From assembly GCA_963676655.2 (NCBI GenBank), contig CAXXKX010000004.1, positions 868,001-932,000 on the forward strand: 64,000 bases of DNA. The letters are read 5' to 3'. This stretch comes from G963676655 sp963676655. GTDB taxonomy: Bacteria; Verrucomicrobiota; Lentisphaeria; Victivallales; Victivallaceae. Of this stretch, positions 46,401-54,648 are shown in pieces. A program made the translations under genes and the position numbers. The number at the start of each line of letters is the position of its first letter. Within the stretch, counting starts at the first letter, position 1. The notes under the pieces were generated by a model. It did not search any database and had not been told where the DNA came from. It saw only the letters and a list, made by a program, of their open reading frames with translations.

Positions 46401-46645
46401 TTAAATTTTTTCAGAAATTCATAGCTAAAGGTTTGATAATAACTGGTGCACGCTACTTGTATGTCTTCTGATTCGAGTTTTGCCGCATAGCCTTTGTCGA
46501 GCAGCGGCCTGCCGCTGAGAATAAGGATTGACAAAGGAGTTTTACTGGTTTTCAGCGTGGCGGCATTGGCGGGACCAAACTGCCATAGCAAGGAGATGGA
46601 CAGGATAGCAGAAAGTCGCTTGATGAATTTTAAATTTTTTGTCAT
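43436..46645 (-). CDS. large exported protein with ThuA-like and PHP-like domains
   Basis: The 1069-residue protein has a signal peptide (LSAILSISLLWQFGPANA). A glutamine-amidotransferase/ThuA-like region (about 35-310) includes LSILILSGRPLLDKGYAAKL, YEFLKKFNLVVLDET and KYMKAGGGLLVYTD. A PHP-like metallohydrolase region (about 345-520) starts KFLVGIHSKYSDGTGSVKDYADAAKKAG. This matches the first PHP motif, except that HTHYSDG is replaced by IHSKYSDG, so one metal ligand is shifted or lost. The rest (about 600-1069) is beta-rich, ending in sandwich domains. The combination suggests glycan binding and modification outside the cytoplasm, but the reaction is unknown. It is the upstream neighbour of the alpha-toroid glycosidase gene on the same strand. 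Confidence 0.65.
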   Translation of the reverse strand: MTKNLKFIKRLSAILSISLLWQFGPANAATLKTSKTPLSILILSGRPLLDKGYAAKLESEDIQVACTSYYQTFSYEFLKKFNLVVLDETPLAGARYGIFGQRELHFERNLNNIKKYMKAGGGLLVYTDLADAGGPRAGGCNDVLRPFGIQMEQSCVIDPKRINNPWQFDNSINWTENLNHNHPVTKGLKRIYFPAAILRWDDCYTAPPLNCDKNWTPIIESMPGADTRNYVNHKWYLNSNTAKPHILGAVRNYGKGQMAVISINPIYTHRNGYTLNPHVSEMCTGPVDGIVLDKGNGKVASDTGHLLLNLYSWLGKNSEKGFGGYRTGGPIDAAKVVKTAKLPTKYFKFLVGIHSKYSDGTGSVKDYADAAKKAGYSVIVFTENLAKMKPGAYAELIRDCEKNSSDEIFCLPGYQLEDQDRNSMILAGAPRVPPRAWLTEDGSRLVQTQMVYLTLYNTLTIIHHPDSNLLPKERLKHFQAMSVYTYRDGKLIDNSLSAYLWQVQNASNPHPIAVHEVYSPDKVALAAKTGFQQIIPSDSPKNAAGYFRFGQGHYFEAPAKYMISEGPVVYSWGAGRPKWMSRWQFMLSIGVKSDTDLKYVKIYDGFNLVRKWLPRKSKNFHQTTYFRYGPQFDLCVIAEDKAGKKVITNSIRTVTQRFHCRCSDRQNWLGYIAAYYTGADAMGGLRHLVVPVEGVPEGKDIFTPVRGACMAPKINFPFSCGNVVLTESEINEKYVRALYKEVVYDAKPSMISKESNIYDCLIRNWCYSVGKSNNNYISLVEYDLKLKRNVEPIPGYGLFPRFVTLLNNKYAWYKDGKLVTGTIPGGKTIDIPVGGLAGGFIVLSPGMAAGGNWLGLKAALPGDGQLKKGTEFSAKLLYSAPNKPNSKEIKDDFGKAPALWLNALGFGPVLPYKINLTRGKLEKSVFPVRYTAVDGGVAGSVEKTANLPVKTMVRVDALSAKLPAGLWRQASGKIDYTGVFENSAYFPLDTAVKGNFFAGNLIVSSNPEIGIEIVQWTPQGIFIELHNPTGINIATNLKSAPEISNLFKLDAQVAVPPGSSKIYKQGKTI

Positions 46646-46791
46646 TGTGCGTCCTTGTGATAATTTCTAGATATGTTGGTGCATTAGTGCCGGTTTTGCT
46701 CATGACAATAATTACATCAATCTGGAATTGTCTTGTTTTATGTAACCAATGCCTTTTATCGTATCATTATCTGTAAAATTTTTTTCATATC

Positions 46792-47808
46792 TTACTTGCT
46801 ATAAGTTTTGACTGAGTCGCAAAACGCCTTGAACACTTCATCCGGGGTTTCTGCCGGTATTTCACAGCCGGCGCTCAGGATATAACGCGAGTCTCCCGCG
46901 ATGTCGAGGCAGGCGTGGCAGTACTTTTCACACTCTTCCGGGGTGGCTTGCAGAACTCCGGCAACCGGATCGACATTACCTTTATAGGCGAGATTCCGGG
47001 CGCTATATACCTCTTTGGCCGTTCTGAAATCAACCAGGTGGTCTACGTTAAAAAGATCTGACCCGTTGTCAGCGATATCGTTGAGCAGATGAGTCGTATT
47101 GCCGCAGATATGGGTTTTGACGAAAGTTCCGGTATTGTGAATAGCCTCGACAACCTGTTTCTCATACGGGAGGGCGAATTCCAGGAATTGTTCATGTGAT
47201 ATCAATGACGCGGCGGCGTCTCCGGCTCCGATGATATCTGCGCCTGAATTGGCCTGGGCAACCCCGAAATCACTACAGATAAGAGCCAGTTTCTCAAGCA
47301 GTTTATGAGCCGCGCGGGGATTGTCGAACATCATCATCATGAATTCACTCAAGCCGCAGATGGCGCAGGCTTCCGCGAACGGCATGTCGATCCAGCCGGA
47401 GACGGCACAGGCTTCACCGGCTCCTTTTTTCATTTCAACCACGGAAAGCGAACGGTCCCCCATCCGGTTGCTTCGGGCAGTGGGGTCGGGACGGCCGATT
47501 TTATCAATATCCGCCTCACATGTTACAAGGTGATTGACCAGATACGGCGTGGTGGTTTCCGGAAAGATAATTTCGCCGCCGAGGGCGGACGTGATTCTGC
47601 TGATATCACTACAGTTTGAGATGCAGTCAAGGCCGAAATCAGCCTGTACTTTAAGCTGGGCGTCAGCCAGTGCTTTGCCGTCTGAGGCGAATTCACGATA
47701 GGTCAGGTTGCTGCGGACCGCGGCAAAGTACATGAGTAGGGGATATACCGGGGCATGATCCCGTTTTTCGCCTTTTAAGGTGGCGATAAATCTGTCTCGT
47801 CCGTTCAT
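46792..47808 (-). CDS. URO-D-family protein (MtaA/CmuA-like methyltransferase fold)
   Basis: The 338-residue protein of the uroporphyrinogen decarboxylase superfamily is of the MtaA/CmuA branch that transfers methyl groups between corrinoids and acceptors. RDRFIATLKGEKRDHAPVYP is the usual opening. The zinc-binding HICGNTTHLL near residue 235 and the C-terminal GCEIPAETPDEVFKAFCDSV fit this branch, and the heme-synthesis residues of HemE are not evident. Start at 47808 follows an AGAGA site; the TTG six bases upstream is possible. It lies 58 bases downstream of the mannose-6-phosphate isomerase gene on the same strand. Many related genes occur near sugar loci in Lentisphaerae, but the substrate is unknown. 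Confidence 0.8.
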   Translation of the reverse strand: MNGRDRFIATLKGEKRDHAPVYPLLMYFAAVRSNLTYREFASDGKALADAQLKVQADFGLDCISNCSDISRITSALGGEIIFPETTTPYLVNHLVTCEADIDKIGRPDPTARSNRMGDRSLSVVEMKKGAGEACAVSGWIDMPFAEACAICGLSEFMMMMFDNPRAAHKLLEKLALICSDFGVAQANSGADIIGAGDAAASLISHEQFLEFALPYEKQVVEAIHNTGTFVKTHICGNTTHLLNDIADNGSDLFNVDHLVDFRTAKEVYSARNLAYKGNVDPVAGVLQATPEECEKYCHACLDIAGDSRYILSAGCEIPAETPDEVFKAFCDSVKTYSK

Positions 47809-47866
47809 AATCAATTCTCTTTTGTTTTTCTTATTATTGAATTGTGTTGATGATTAACTTGAACTC

Positions 47867-48937
47867 TTATATAGTTGGCGGCAGGGTCAAAATTATCTCA
47901 GCCTTGCCGCTGAATACTGCATCCGGAGCGTCGTACGGCATGAAAAATGATTCTCCTTCACGTACCTTCAAAGAACCATCCCCGGTGATTATTTCCATTT
48001 GGCCGGAGGTGACAGTACCTGAATAAAAAGTTTTGTGTTCCAGTTTCGCCTGCCATGTTTTTTGTAGATCGACGCCAATTGCCCCGAAATATTTATATGC
48101 GTCCCGGTTGATCAATTCGGTTACTCTGACATTTTCATTTTCGAAAATTATCCGCGGCAGAACAAGCGTGTCGTTCCAGGCGTCTTTCTGTATCCGGGGA
48201 GTAAAGTTGAATACGCTTAACGCTGTTGCCGGATCAGTCGTGCCGAAACGGTCGTTATCAGTTAACTCCTGGGTTCCGCAATACTTTTCCGGTTGAGTAA
48301 CAAAATCGGTCGGTTCCATTATCTCGTAGATCAACGCCCCGGGGCCGATAGCGTGAACTGTCCCGCCTTTGATCATTAGAACATCTCCGGCTTTGATCTT
48401 GTGCTTATAGACCATATCAAGGCTTTCGGTCATATCTCCTTCTAGCGCTTCTTTGATGAAAAGTTCTTTATCAAGTTTTTCATTGAATCCGATTATCAGG
48501 TACGGTTCTTCTCCATTGATTTTCCTGTTTCCGAGGACTATCCAGGCTTCCGTCTTACCGAAACGGGAGTTGTAGATAATCCGGGCCGCGTCATTGTCGG
48601 GATGGGCCTGCAGCGGCAGGCGGATGGCGGAGTCGAGTATTTTGGCCAGGAATCCGGTATTGGGCCCGAATTTATGGTAATGTTCCGGGCCGAGCAGTTC
48701 TTCCGGATGATCTTTCAGCAGTTCGTCAAAAGCGATACAGCCTTTTTCAGTTTCCGCGATACTTACGCCGTTTCCGCCGGGACAGGATGATTTATTTGCC
48801 GCTTTAACGCATGAGGCCACCCATTCCTCGGGAAACGAGCCGTCCTCCGGTGTTTTAACGCCTTGCATCTGATCTATCAGGGCGCCGCCTTTGTAGGCGC
48901 GCCAGACTCGATTATGTAAAAATTTAAATGGTTTCAT
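47867..48937 (-). CDS. manA: type I mannose-6-phosphate isomerase
   Basis: This 356-residue cupin-fold enzyme interconverts mannose-6-phosphate and fructose-6-phosphate. Metal ligands lie in LPLQAHPDND, FGKTEAWIVL and GGTVHAIGPG, the signatures of the type I family. Alternatively it may act on a related sugar phosphate, since paralogues exist and this one is next to a glycyl-radical locus. It is divergent from that locus across only 74 bases and is followed by the URO-D-family gene. An AGGC site precedes the ATG. Confidence 0.87.
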   Translation of the reverse strand: MKPFKFLHNRVWRAYKGGALIDQMQGVKTPEDGSFPEEWVASCVKAANKSSCPGGNGVSIAETEKGCIAFDELLKDHPEELLGPEHYHKFGPNTGFLAKILDSAIRLPLQAHPDNDAARIIYNSRFGKTEAWIVLGNRKINGEEPYLIIGFNEKLDKELFIKEALEGDMTESLDMVYKHKIKAGDVLMIKGGTVHAIGPGALIYEIMEPTDFVTQPEKYCGTQELTDNDRFGTTDPATALSVFNFTPRIQKDAWNDTLVLPRIIFENENVRVTELINRDAYKYFGAIGVDLQKTWQAKLEHKTFYSGTVTSGQMEIITGDGSLKVREGESFFMPYDAPDAVFSGKAEIILTLPPTI

Positions 48938-49011
48938 TGTTTTGCCTGTTGATTTTTATTGGATATATATTATATTACCATTAAGAACGAAAAATGTCAA
49001 GAGAGGTTATT

Positions 49012-51435
49012 ATGAAAAATACTACATTTTTTGAAGGCGATATAGATAAGCTGCTTGATTACAAGAAAAAGCAGACGAAACTAACCGACTGGTTTTCCTA
49101 TCAGGAAATCAAGATGGATGTTGCGAAACAGATGCAGCAGTCGGGGTGTGATCCCGATGCGCCGGAATTGCAAGCGGAGATTTTGTGCGAATGTGTCAGG
49201 CGGATGCCTTTGTCGATTCCGGTCGGCTCTCTGATCGCGGGCAGCCAGGATGCCGCTTTTTCCCCAAGCTATGCCTTGATAAACCCGACTTTTGAAGTTG
49301 AAAGTTTTGCCGGATACTGTGATCCGTTGGCGATCTATGACGATCTGAAGCCGGACGATGAATTTACCCCGGCCAGAATTGAAAAAGTCCGGTCATATCT
49401 GGCGTCGACTCCTTATGTGAAAGCATTGAGCAAGGTTTACGAAAAGACCGGTGATGAAACCAGTGAAGTGGCTTATTTTGTCGAACCGGTAACCGGGCAC
49501 ACGATTCCGGATATGCGCCCGATTCTTGCCCGTGGTGTCAACTCGATAATTACTGAAATGGCGTCAGCAGACGGTTATAATAAAGTCATGGCGGATTCAT
49601 TGCGGGCCGCGGCTGTTTTGGCAGAGCGGTATGCCGATCTGGCCGAAACTCTGCTGGAGAAACGCGGCGATGATCCGGATGAAGTGAGGAGCTTGAAAGC
49701 GATAGCGGCAAATTGCCGCAAAGTTCCGGCAAACGGTGCGGATAATCTGCATGAAGCGGTGCAGGCTTATGCTTTGTTATGGCAGGTGATGTGTCTGGAG
49801 CAGGGGCCCAATCCTTATGCGTTTTCGGTTGGCAATATTGATCGGGTGCTGGCTCCGTATCTGAAAGATGTGCCTCACGAAGCCGCGGTTAATCTGGTCA
49901 GGCATCTGCTGGCGTTTTTTATGGTTGGTGACCGCTGCTGGGCGATTTCCCAGAATATTCTTGTCGGGGGAATGGATGCGGCCGGGAACGATCAGACTAG
50001 TGAGATGACATACATTGTGCTTGACGCGTTTTTCCTGTCAAATACGCCGCAGCCGGCTCTATCGGTCAAACTGCACGCGAATACGCCGGAAAAACTTTAC
50101 AAAAGTATTGGCAGGTTTTTCTTTACGCCCGGACATTCGACCCCGTCCTTGTTCAACGATCATTCAATGTTCGAGGTTCTGCGCCGCAAGGGCATCGCTG
50201 AAAATGATCTGGCTGATTACGCTATTGCCGGTTGTCAGGAACCGTTGATTATGGGCAAAGAGAATGCCAATACTACTAACAGTTGGATGAATTTGCCTAA
50301 AGTTCTCGAATTGACTTTGAACGACGGCTGTTCACTGATCTCCGGAAAAAAGATTGGGCTTGGCTGGCATGAGCTTGGCTTTGATAGTGCCGATGCGGTC
50401 TGCGCCGATCTGGAAAATGCCTTCTGGAAACAATTTGATTACCTTGCCGAACACATGCGGGAAGCGGCGAATGCCTGTTCCGTGGCTCTTGGTATCAAAG
50501 CGGTGCCGTTTTCCTCCGCAATGCACGGATGTTTCGAATCCGGCCATGATATGCGCGATACGGAAAAGCCCGGTACCAGATACTTCGGCAGCGGCTGCCT
50601 GGTTCACGGCCTCAGTGTGTTGTCCGACTCTTTTCTTGCGGTGAAACGTATGTTGTCGGAGGAGATTGGAACTGCGGAAGACCTGCTTGCCGCGTTACGT
50701 GCGAATTTTGCCGGTTATGAGCAATTGCAGGGCTTTTTGTCAGCCCAGGATAAGTACGGCAATAATATTCCGGAAGTAGATGACCGGGTTGCGGAACTGG
50801 CTGATAAAGTCTGCCGTAAAATTTCCGACCTGAAAAATTATGCCGGCGCTGGCTTTGCACCGGATTTTTCAACGCCAAGTACGCATCTGCTTTACGGGTA
50901 TTGGGTTGGGGCGACCCCGGATGGGCGTTTGTCCCGGGAGATGCTCGGTTACGGGATCGATCCCCGGCCGGGAATGGCCCGGAACGGGTTCCAGGAGAGA
51001 ATTCTATCCAACAAAAAACTGCCGTTCAGTGAATTCAGCGGGGGATATGCCTCGCATATCGGCCTGGCGCCGGCTGATTTTCGCGGCTCGGACTCGATTG
51101 ATGAAAAAGCGCTTGCCATCCGTGACCGGGTGATTGTTCCGCTCTTTTCGCTTGACTCCCCGGAAAAGCCGGAAGCTCCTTTTTACGTATATTTCAACGT
51201 GGATGAAGCCGACCACCTGAAAAAAGTATTGGAAAATCCCGCAAAATATGCCCCTTCAGGGATTTATATAATGAGGATTCACGGAACATTTGTTAACTTT
51301 CTGGACTTGTCATCAGCGATACAATATGATATTATAAAGCGTTTGGACGTGAAATCATCATCATTAACGGAACGAGGGACAACCTATGAAGTTGACAGAG
51401 AAGGTACGACAGAAAGTTGTATACGATATTCTTAA
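49012..51435 (+). CDS. glycyl-radical enzyme (PFL/GDH-type) of unknown substrate
   Basis: The 807-residue oxygen-sensitive radical enzyme has all the main catalytic marks. The thiyl cysteine with neighbouring Glu is in AIAGCQEP (Cys at residue 408), and the glycyl radical loop is MRIHGTFVNFL (Gly at residue 758). The Cys-x-Glu pair is that of diol/glycerol dehydratase-like and related C-O or C-N or C-C lyases, not of PFL, which has Cys-Cys. The sugar kinase downstream suggests a polyol or sugar substrate. The protein continues 49 residues beyond the radical Gly, about 25 more than usual, overlapping the next gene by 50 bases. Start at 49012 follows AGAGAGG. Confidence 0.92.
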   Translation: MKNTTFFEGDIDKLLDYKKKQTKLTDWFSYQEIKMDVAKQMQQSGCDPDAPELQAEILCECVRRMPLSIPVGSLIAGSQDAAFSPSYALINPTFEVESFAGYCDPLAIYDDLKPDDEFTPARIEKVRSYLASTPYVKALSKVYEKTGDETSEVAYFVEPVTGHTIPDMRPILARGVNSIITEMASADGYNKVMADSLRAAAVLAERYADLAETLLEKRGDDPDEVRSLKAIAANCRKVPANGADNLHEAVQAYALLWQVMCLEQGPNPYAFSVGNIDRVLAPYLKDVPHEAAVNLVRHLLAFFMVGDRCWAISQNILVGGMDAAGNDQTSEMTYIVLDAFFLSNTPQPALSVKLHANTPEKLYKSIGRFFFTPGHSTPSLFNDHSMFEVLRRKGIAENDLADYAIAGCQEPLIMGKENANTTNSWMNLPKVLELTLNDGCSLISGKKIGLGWHELGFDSADAVCADLENAFWKQFDYLAEHMREAANACSVALGIKAVPFSSAMHGCFESGHDMRDTEKPGTRYFGSGCLVHGLSVLSDSFLAVKRMLSEEIGTAEDLLAALRANFAGYEQLQGFLSAQDKYGNNIPEVDDRVAELADKVCRKISDLKNYAGAGFAPDFSTPSTHLLYGYWVGATPDGRLSREMLGYGIDPRPGMARNGFQERILSNKKLPFSEFSGGYASHIGLAPADFRGSDSIDEKALAIRDRVIVPLFSLDSPEKPEAPFYVYFNVDEADHLKKVLENPAKYAPSGIYIMRIHGTFVNFLDLSSAIQYDIIKRLDVKSSSLTERGTTYEVDREGTTESCIRYS

Positions 51436-52402
51436 CGGAAAATATGCCCCCGGAGATAAAATACCGACAGAACGGGAAATGACGGTACTAACCCGGACCA
51501 GCCGGATCACGGTCCGGAGGGCATACGAACAACTGGAAGAAAGCGGCGTCATAGAACGCAAACCCAAATTGGGAACCCGGGTGGCTGATTCCTTCAAAGG
51601 GAATCAACAGGATATTGATGAAGTTGGCGTTATCGCGACTTTGCGCAGTCAGTATTCCCGGGATTTCATTGAATCGGTTCATGATACCTGCATGGAAAAT
51701 GACGCCATGATCAATCTGGCCCTGGCGGAAACATCCGCCGAGCAGTTGGAGGCGGCGGTCAAACTGTTTACCCGCGGGTTAAGGAATCTGATTATCTGGG
51801 GATACGACCGTAATATTGATTTCGATACTTTTGAACGTTTGCGCGCCCTTGGCATGAATATTGTATTTTTCGACCGGGTAGTTCCCGGTCCTTTCGCGGA
51901 TTTTGTCGGACTGGATAATGAGGATGCGATTGTCTCGATGCTTGATGATGCCGCCGGTCATGGCGCCGAGAAATTTATTTATGTTGATATCGCCGAATTG
52001 ATGGACAGCAACCTTGAACGTTTGCATTGTTTCGAGCAGGAATGCCGAAAGCGCGGTTGTGAGCATGACCGCATTGTCGTGCCGTTTCTCCCGCAAGATG
52101 AATTTGCCCCGATGAATATTTTTCATAATTATCTGGCAAATCATGATTGTTCGGTATCCACCGCGATAATTTGTGTAAACGATGCCGTTGCGCAGTCTAT
52201 CCTGGGCGCTTGTCCGCGTAACATGCCGGTATACGGGGTTGACGGTTCTCCGAAGGCGTTGCAGGCGGGAATTATTTCTTATCGGCAGCCGATCCGGGAA
52301 ATGGCGGCGGCCGCGGTTAAGGCGCTGGAGAGTCAACAGAAGAAAGGTGAAAAGTGGAAAGCGAAAAAGATCCGCTTCAAGGGCAAACTGATGAGACATT
52401 GA
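51386..52402 (+). CDS. GntR/LacI-type transcriptional regulator inside the glycyl-radical operon
   Basis: The 338-residue protein has a GntR winged helix (about 1-70; VVYDILNGKYAPGDKIPTEREMTVLTRTSRITVRRAYEQLEESGVIERKP) and a LacI/PBP-type sensor domain. Unlike most operon regulators it lies between enzyme and activase genes, overlapping both by about 50 bases (51386-51435 and 52354-52402). It probably senses the substrate of the pathway and controls this operon. It resembles the regulator at 11.8 kb in domain order but is a separate sequence. Confidence 0.9.
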   Translation: MKLTEKVRQKVVYDILNGKYAPGDKIPTEREMTVLTRTSRITVRRAYEQLEESGVIERKPKLGTRVADSFKGNQQDIDEVGVIATLRSQYSRDFIESVHDTCMENDAMINLALAETSAEQLEAAVKLFTRGLRNLIIWGYDRNIDFDTFERLRALGMNIVFFDRVVPGPFADFVGLDNEDAIVSMLDDAAGHGAEKFIYVDIAELMDSNLERLHCFEQECRKRGCEHDRIVVPFLPQDEFAPMNIFHNYLANHDCSVSTAIICVNDAVAQSILGACPRNMPVYGVDGSPKALQAGIISYRQPIREMAAAAVKALESQQKKGEKWKAKKIRFKGKLMRH

Positions 52403-53286
52403 CCATCTTCGCGAAAGGATGGAGCGTGGCGGTTGACGGCCCGGGACAACGTCTGGTTTATTACCTCAAAGGCTGCAATATGAGTTGTCTGTGGTGCGCC
52501 AATCCCGAAGGACTGAACTGCCGGCCGGAAATGCTTTATTACCCTGATCGAAGCGATGCTCTGATCGATCATGTATGTCCTTACGGCGCTTTGGCCAACA
52601 GGCGGATTGACCGGAAAAAATGTTACGAATGCTCCAGCCGGGATTGTGTCAGGAAGTGGCGCTGTCCGTGTTTGGAACTGGCGGGAACAAACGTATCACC
52701 CGGAGATATAATGCAGCAGGCGGTGGCTTCCCGGGATATGTTCGGGGGGGACGGCGGAGTTACTTTTGGCGGCGGCGAAGCGACATTACAGGCTAAACCA
52801 TTGCTGAATGCCGTAAGAATGCTGAAAGAGGCTGGAATCCATACTGCGGTTGAAACCAATGCTTCGACCGCCGATTTCAAGGCGGTCGCCGATTCCGTTG
52901 ATTTGCTGATTTGCGATTTCAAAATGGCGGATGAAGCGGTACACCTGAAAATGACCGGAATATCCAATCGGGTGGTGCTGGAAAATCTGGCCTGGGCCAT
53001 CAGAAATAAACAGAGTTTGTTATTGCGGATACCGTTGGTCGGCGGGGCAAATGATACCCCGGAGGAAATGGCGCGAATGACGGCATTCCTGCAGCGGGAG
53101 GCCGCCGGCCGAAAATGGCCTTTACCGGTCGAGATTCTCCGGATGCATCACCTTGGGGAACCCAAGTACGCCGCCCTCGGAATGTCGTATCCGGCTCAGG
53201 GTTGGCGCGAACCGACTCAAGCCGGCGCTCAGGAATTTGCGCAACTATTGACTAATGATAAAATTACCGCAGCCACAGGAGGATAA
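52354..53286 (+). CDS. glycyl-radical enzyme activase (radical SAM)
   Basis: The 310-residue radical SAM protein makes the glycyl radical on the neighbouring enzyme. The cluster motif is CNMSCLWC, preceded by the typical GPGQRLVYYLKG. The SAM-binding TFGGGEATLQ is at about residue 145. Between them is a cysteine-rich insert of ferredoxin type (CPYGALANRRIDRKKCYECSSRDC and CPC) that may bind an extra cluster, as in other activases of this branch. The start is taken as GTG 52354 with AAAGGTG just upstream. The end abuts the kinase start with AGGAGG in between. Confidence 0.92.
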   Translation: MESEKDPLQGQTDETLTIFAKGWSVAVDGPGQRLVYYLKGCNMSCLWCANPEGLNCRPEMLYYPDRSDALIDHVCPYGALANRRIDRKKCYECSSRDCVRKWRCPCLELAGTNVSPGDIMQQAVASRDMFGGDGGVTFGGGEATLQAKPLLNAVRMLKEAGIHTAVETNASTADFKAVADSVDLLICDFKMADEAVHLKMTGISNRVVLENLAWAIRNKQSLLLRIPLVGGANDTPEEMARMTAFLQREAAGRKWPLPVEILRMHHLGEPKYAALGMSYPAQGWREPTQAGAQEFAQLLTNDKITAATGG

Positions 53287-54621
53287 ATGTCAATCACGCT
53301 GGGTATCGACATCGGTACGACAAAAGTAGCCGCTGTTGTCTTTGATTCTGAAAAACGTTGTATTCTGGATTGTGCTTCAAAAAATACCGGGGCCGATATG
53401 CCCGCCGGGGAATATCGCAGTGAACAGTCCGTGGATAAGATATTGGCGGCGCTTGACGAGGTGATTATGACGCTTGGCAAGGAGGACAAAGCCAAAGTTA
53501 AAGCCATCGGCGTGACCGGTCAGATGCACGGGGTTGTTCTGTGGAACAAGCAGGAAACCGCGCCGCTGATAACCTGGAAGGACCGGCGGGCCTCGGAGCT
53601 GCAATTACTCAACGAAATTAACCGTATTCCCGGAGCTGAAAATCTGAAAGACGGTTTCGGTATCACTTCACTGGCTTGTCTGGCGCGCGAGGACAACTTG
53701 AGTAACTGGCGCATGGCCGCGACGGTTCATGATTATCTTGTTTACAGAATATGCGGTCTTGAAAAGCCGGTAACCGATCCGGGCGACGCCGCCAGTTGGG
53801 GATGCTATGATATTTTCGGACAAAACTGGCGTATGGGCACGATCAAAACCCTTGGTATTCCGCCGGAAATTTTACCGGAAGTAGTTGGCGCCGGAACCGG
53901 GGCCGGGGCGCTGATCGACACGTTTGCCGCCGTTTGGAAATTACCACAAGGGATTCCTGTAGTCGCGGCCCTTGGGGATAATCAAGCCTCAATTCTGTCC
54001 ACTTCCGAATATCCAGATGAGGAAATCTACCTGACGCTCGGAACCGGTGCGCAGTTGACCGTAGTTGTCGATCCTGATCAGCTTAATGACCTGAAAATGA
54101 TCCCGTCCATGGAAATCCGGCCGTATCTTGACGGCAAATATATCGCGGTTGCCGCGCCGTTGTGCGGCGGTCAGGCTTTCGCGTGGCTGGCCGATACGGT
54201 GCAAGGCTGGCTGCGGGAGCTGGGACTACCGGTTTTGCCGGAATATGAACTGTTCCGAAAACTCGATGCGTTGGGCGCTGCAAATGAAACATCGTCGCTT
54301 GAAGTTAAACCTAATTTCCTCGGCGAACGCCATGATCCGGGTTTGACCGGGGCTATCGATAATATTCGGCTCGATAATTTTTCTCTGGGCGGTCTGGCCT
54401 CGGCATTGGCCCGGGGGATTGTCTCTAATATGAAAACAATGATTGCGCCGGAACTTCTGCAAAACAAGCAACGGGTTATCGGCAGCGGTAACGCGATCCG
54501 GCGGCTTGAAGTAATCCAGAAGATGATCGGACAGGAGTTTGACTTGCCGCTTACGGTTAAAGACGCGAAAGAGGAGGCCGCCTGCGGCGCCGCTATCCTC
54601 GGCAGTTACATGGTTCAATGA
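53287..54621 (+). CDS. FGGY-family sugar kinase, sedoheptulokinase-like
   Basis: The 444-residue kinase of the FGGY family has an N-terminal ATP-binding IGIDIGTTKVAAV-like motif and VTGQMHGVVLWN. TVHDYLVYRICGL, PGDAASWGCYDIFGQNW, VAALGDNQASI and YLTLGTGAQLTVVV follow. The pattern AT-HDY / CGL-P / AASWG / ALGDNQAS is closest to sedoheptulokinase (SHPK) and its relatives, more than to xylulokinase. It begins directly after the activase stop behind AGGAGG. It presumably phosphorylates the sugar released or formed in the pathway; the actual substrate is unknown. Confidence 0.85.
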   Translation: MSITLGIDIGTTKVAAVVFDSEKRCILDCASKNTGADMPAGEYRSEQSVDKILAALDEVIMTLGKEDKAKVKAIGVTGQMHGVVLWNKQETAPLITWKDRRASELQLLNEINRIPGAENLKDGFGITSLACLAREDNLSNWRMAATVHDYLVYRICGLEKPVTDPGDAASWGCYDIFGQNWRMGTIKTLGIPPEILPEVVGAGTGAGALIDTFAAVWKLPQGIPVVAALGDNQASILSTSEYPDEEIYLTLGTGAQLTVVVDPDQLNDLKMIPSMEIRPYLDGKYIAVAAPLCGGQAFAWLADTVQGWLRELGLPVLPEYELFRKLDALGAANETSSLEVKPNFLGERHDPGLTGAIDNIRLDNFSLGGLASALARGIVSNMKTMIAPELLQNKQRVIGSGNAIRRLEVIQKMIGQEFDLPLTVKDAKEEAACGAAILGSYMVQ

Positions 54622-54648
54622 ATTTAAATATCAAAGCGAGGGTTCGAA

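Noticed and set aside
51386..51435. Frameshift at the end of the glycyl-radical enzyme gene
   Set aside because: The frame is continuous and the catalytic loop intact, so the overlap is described as a long tail rather than an error.
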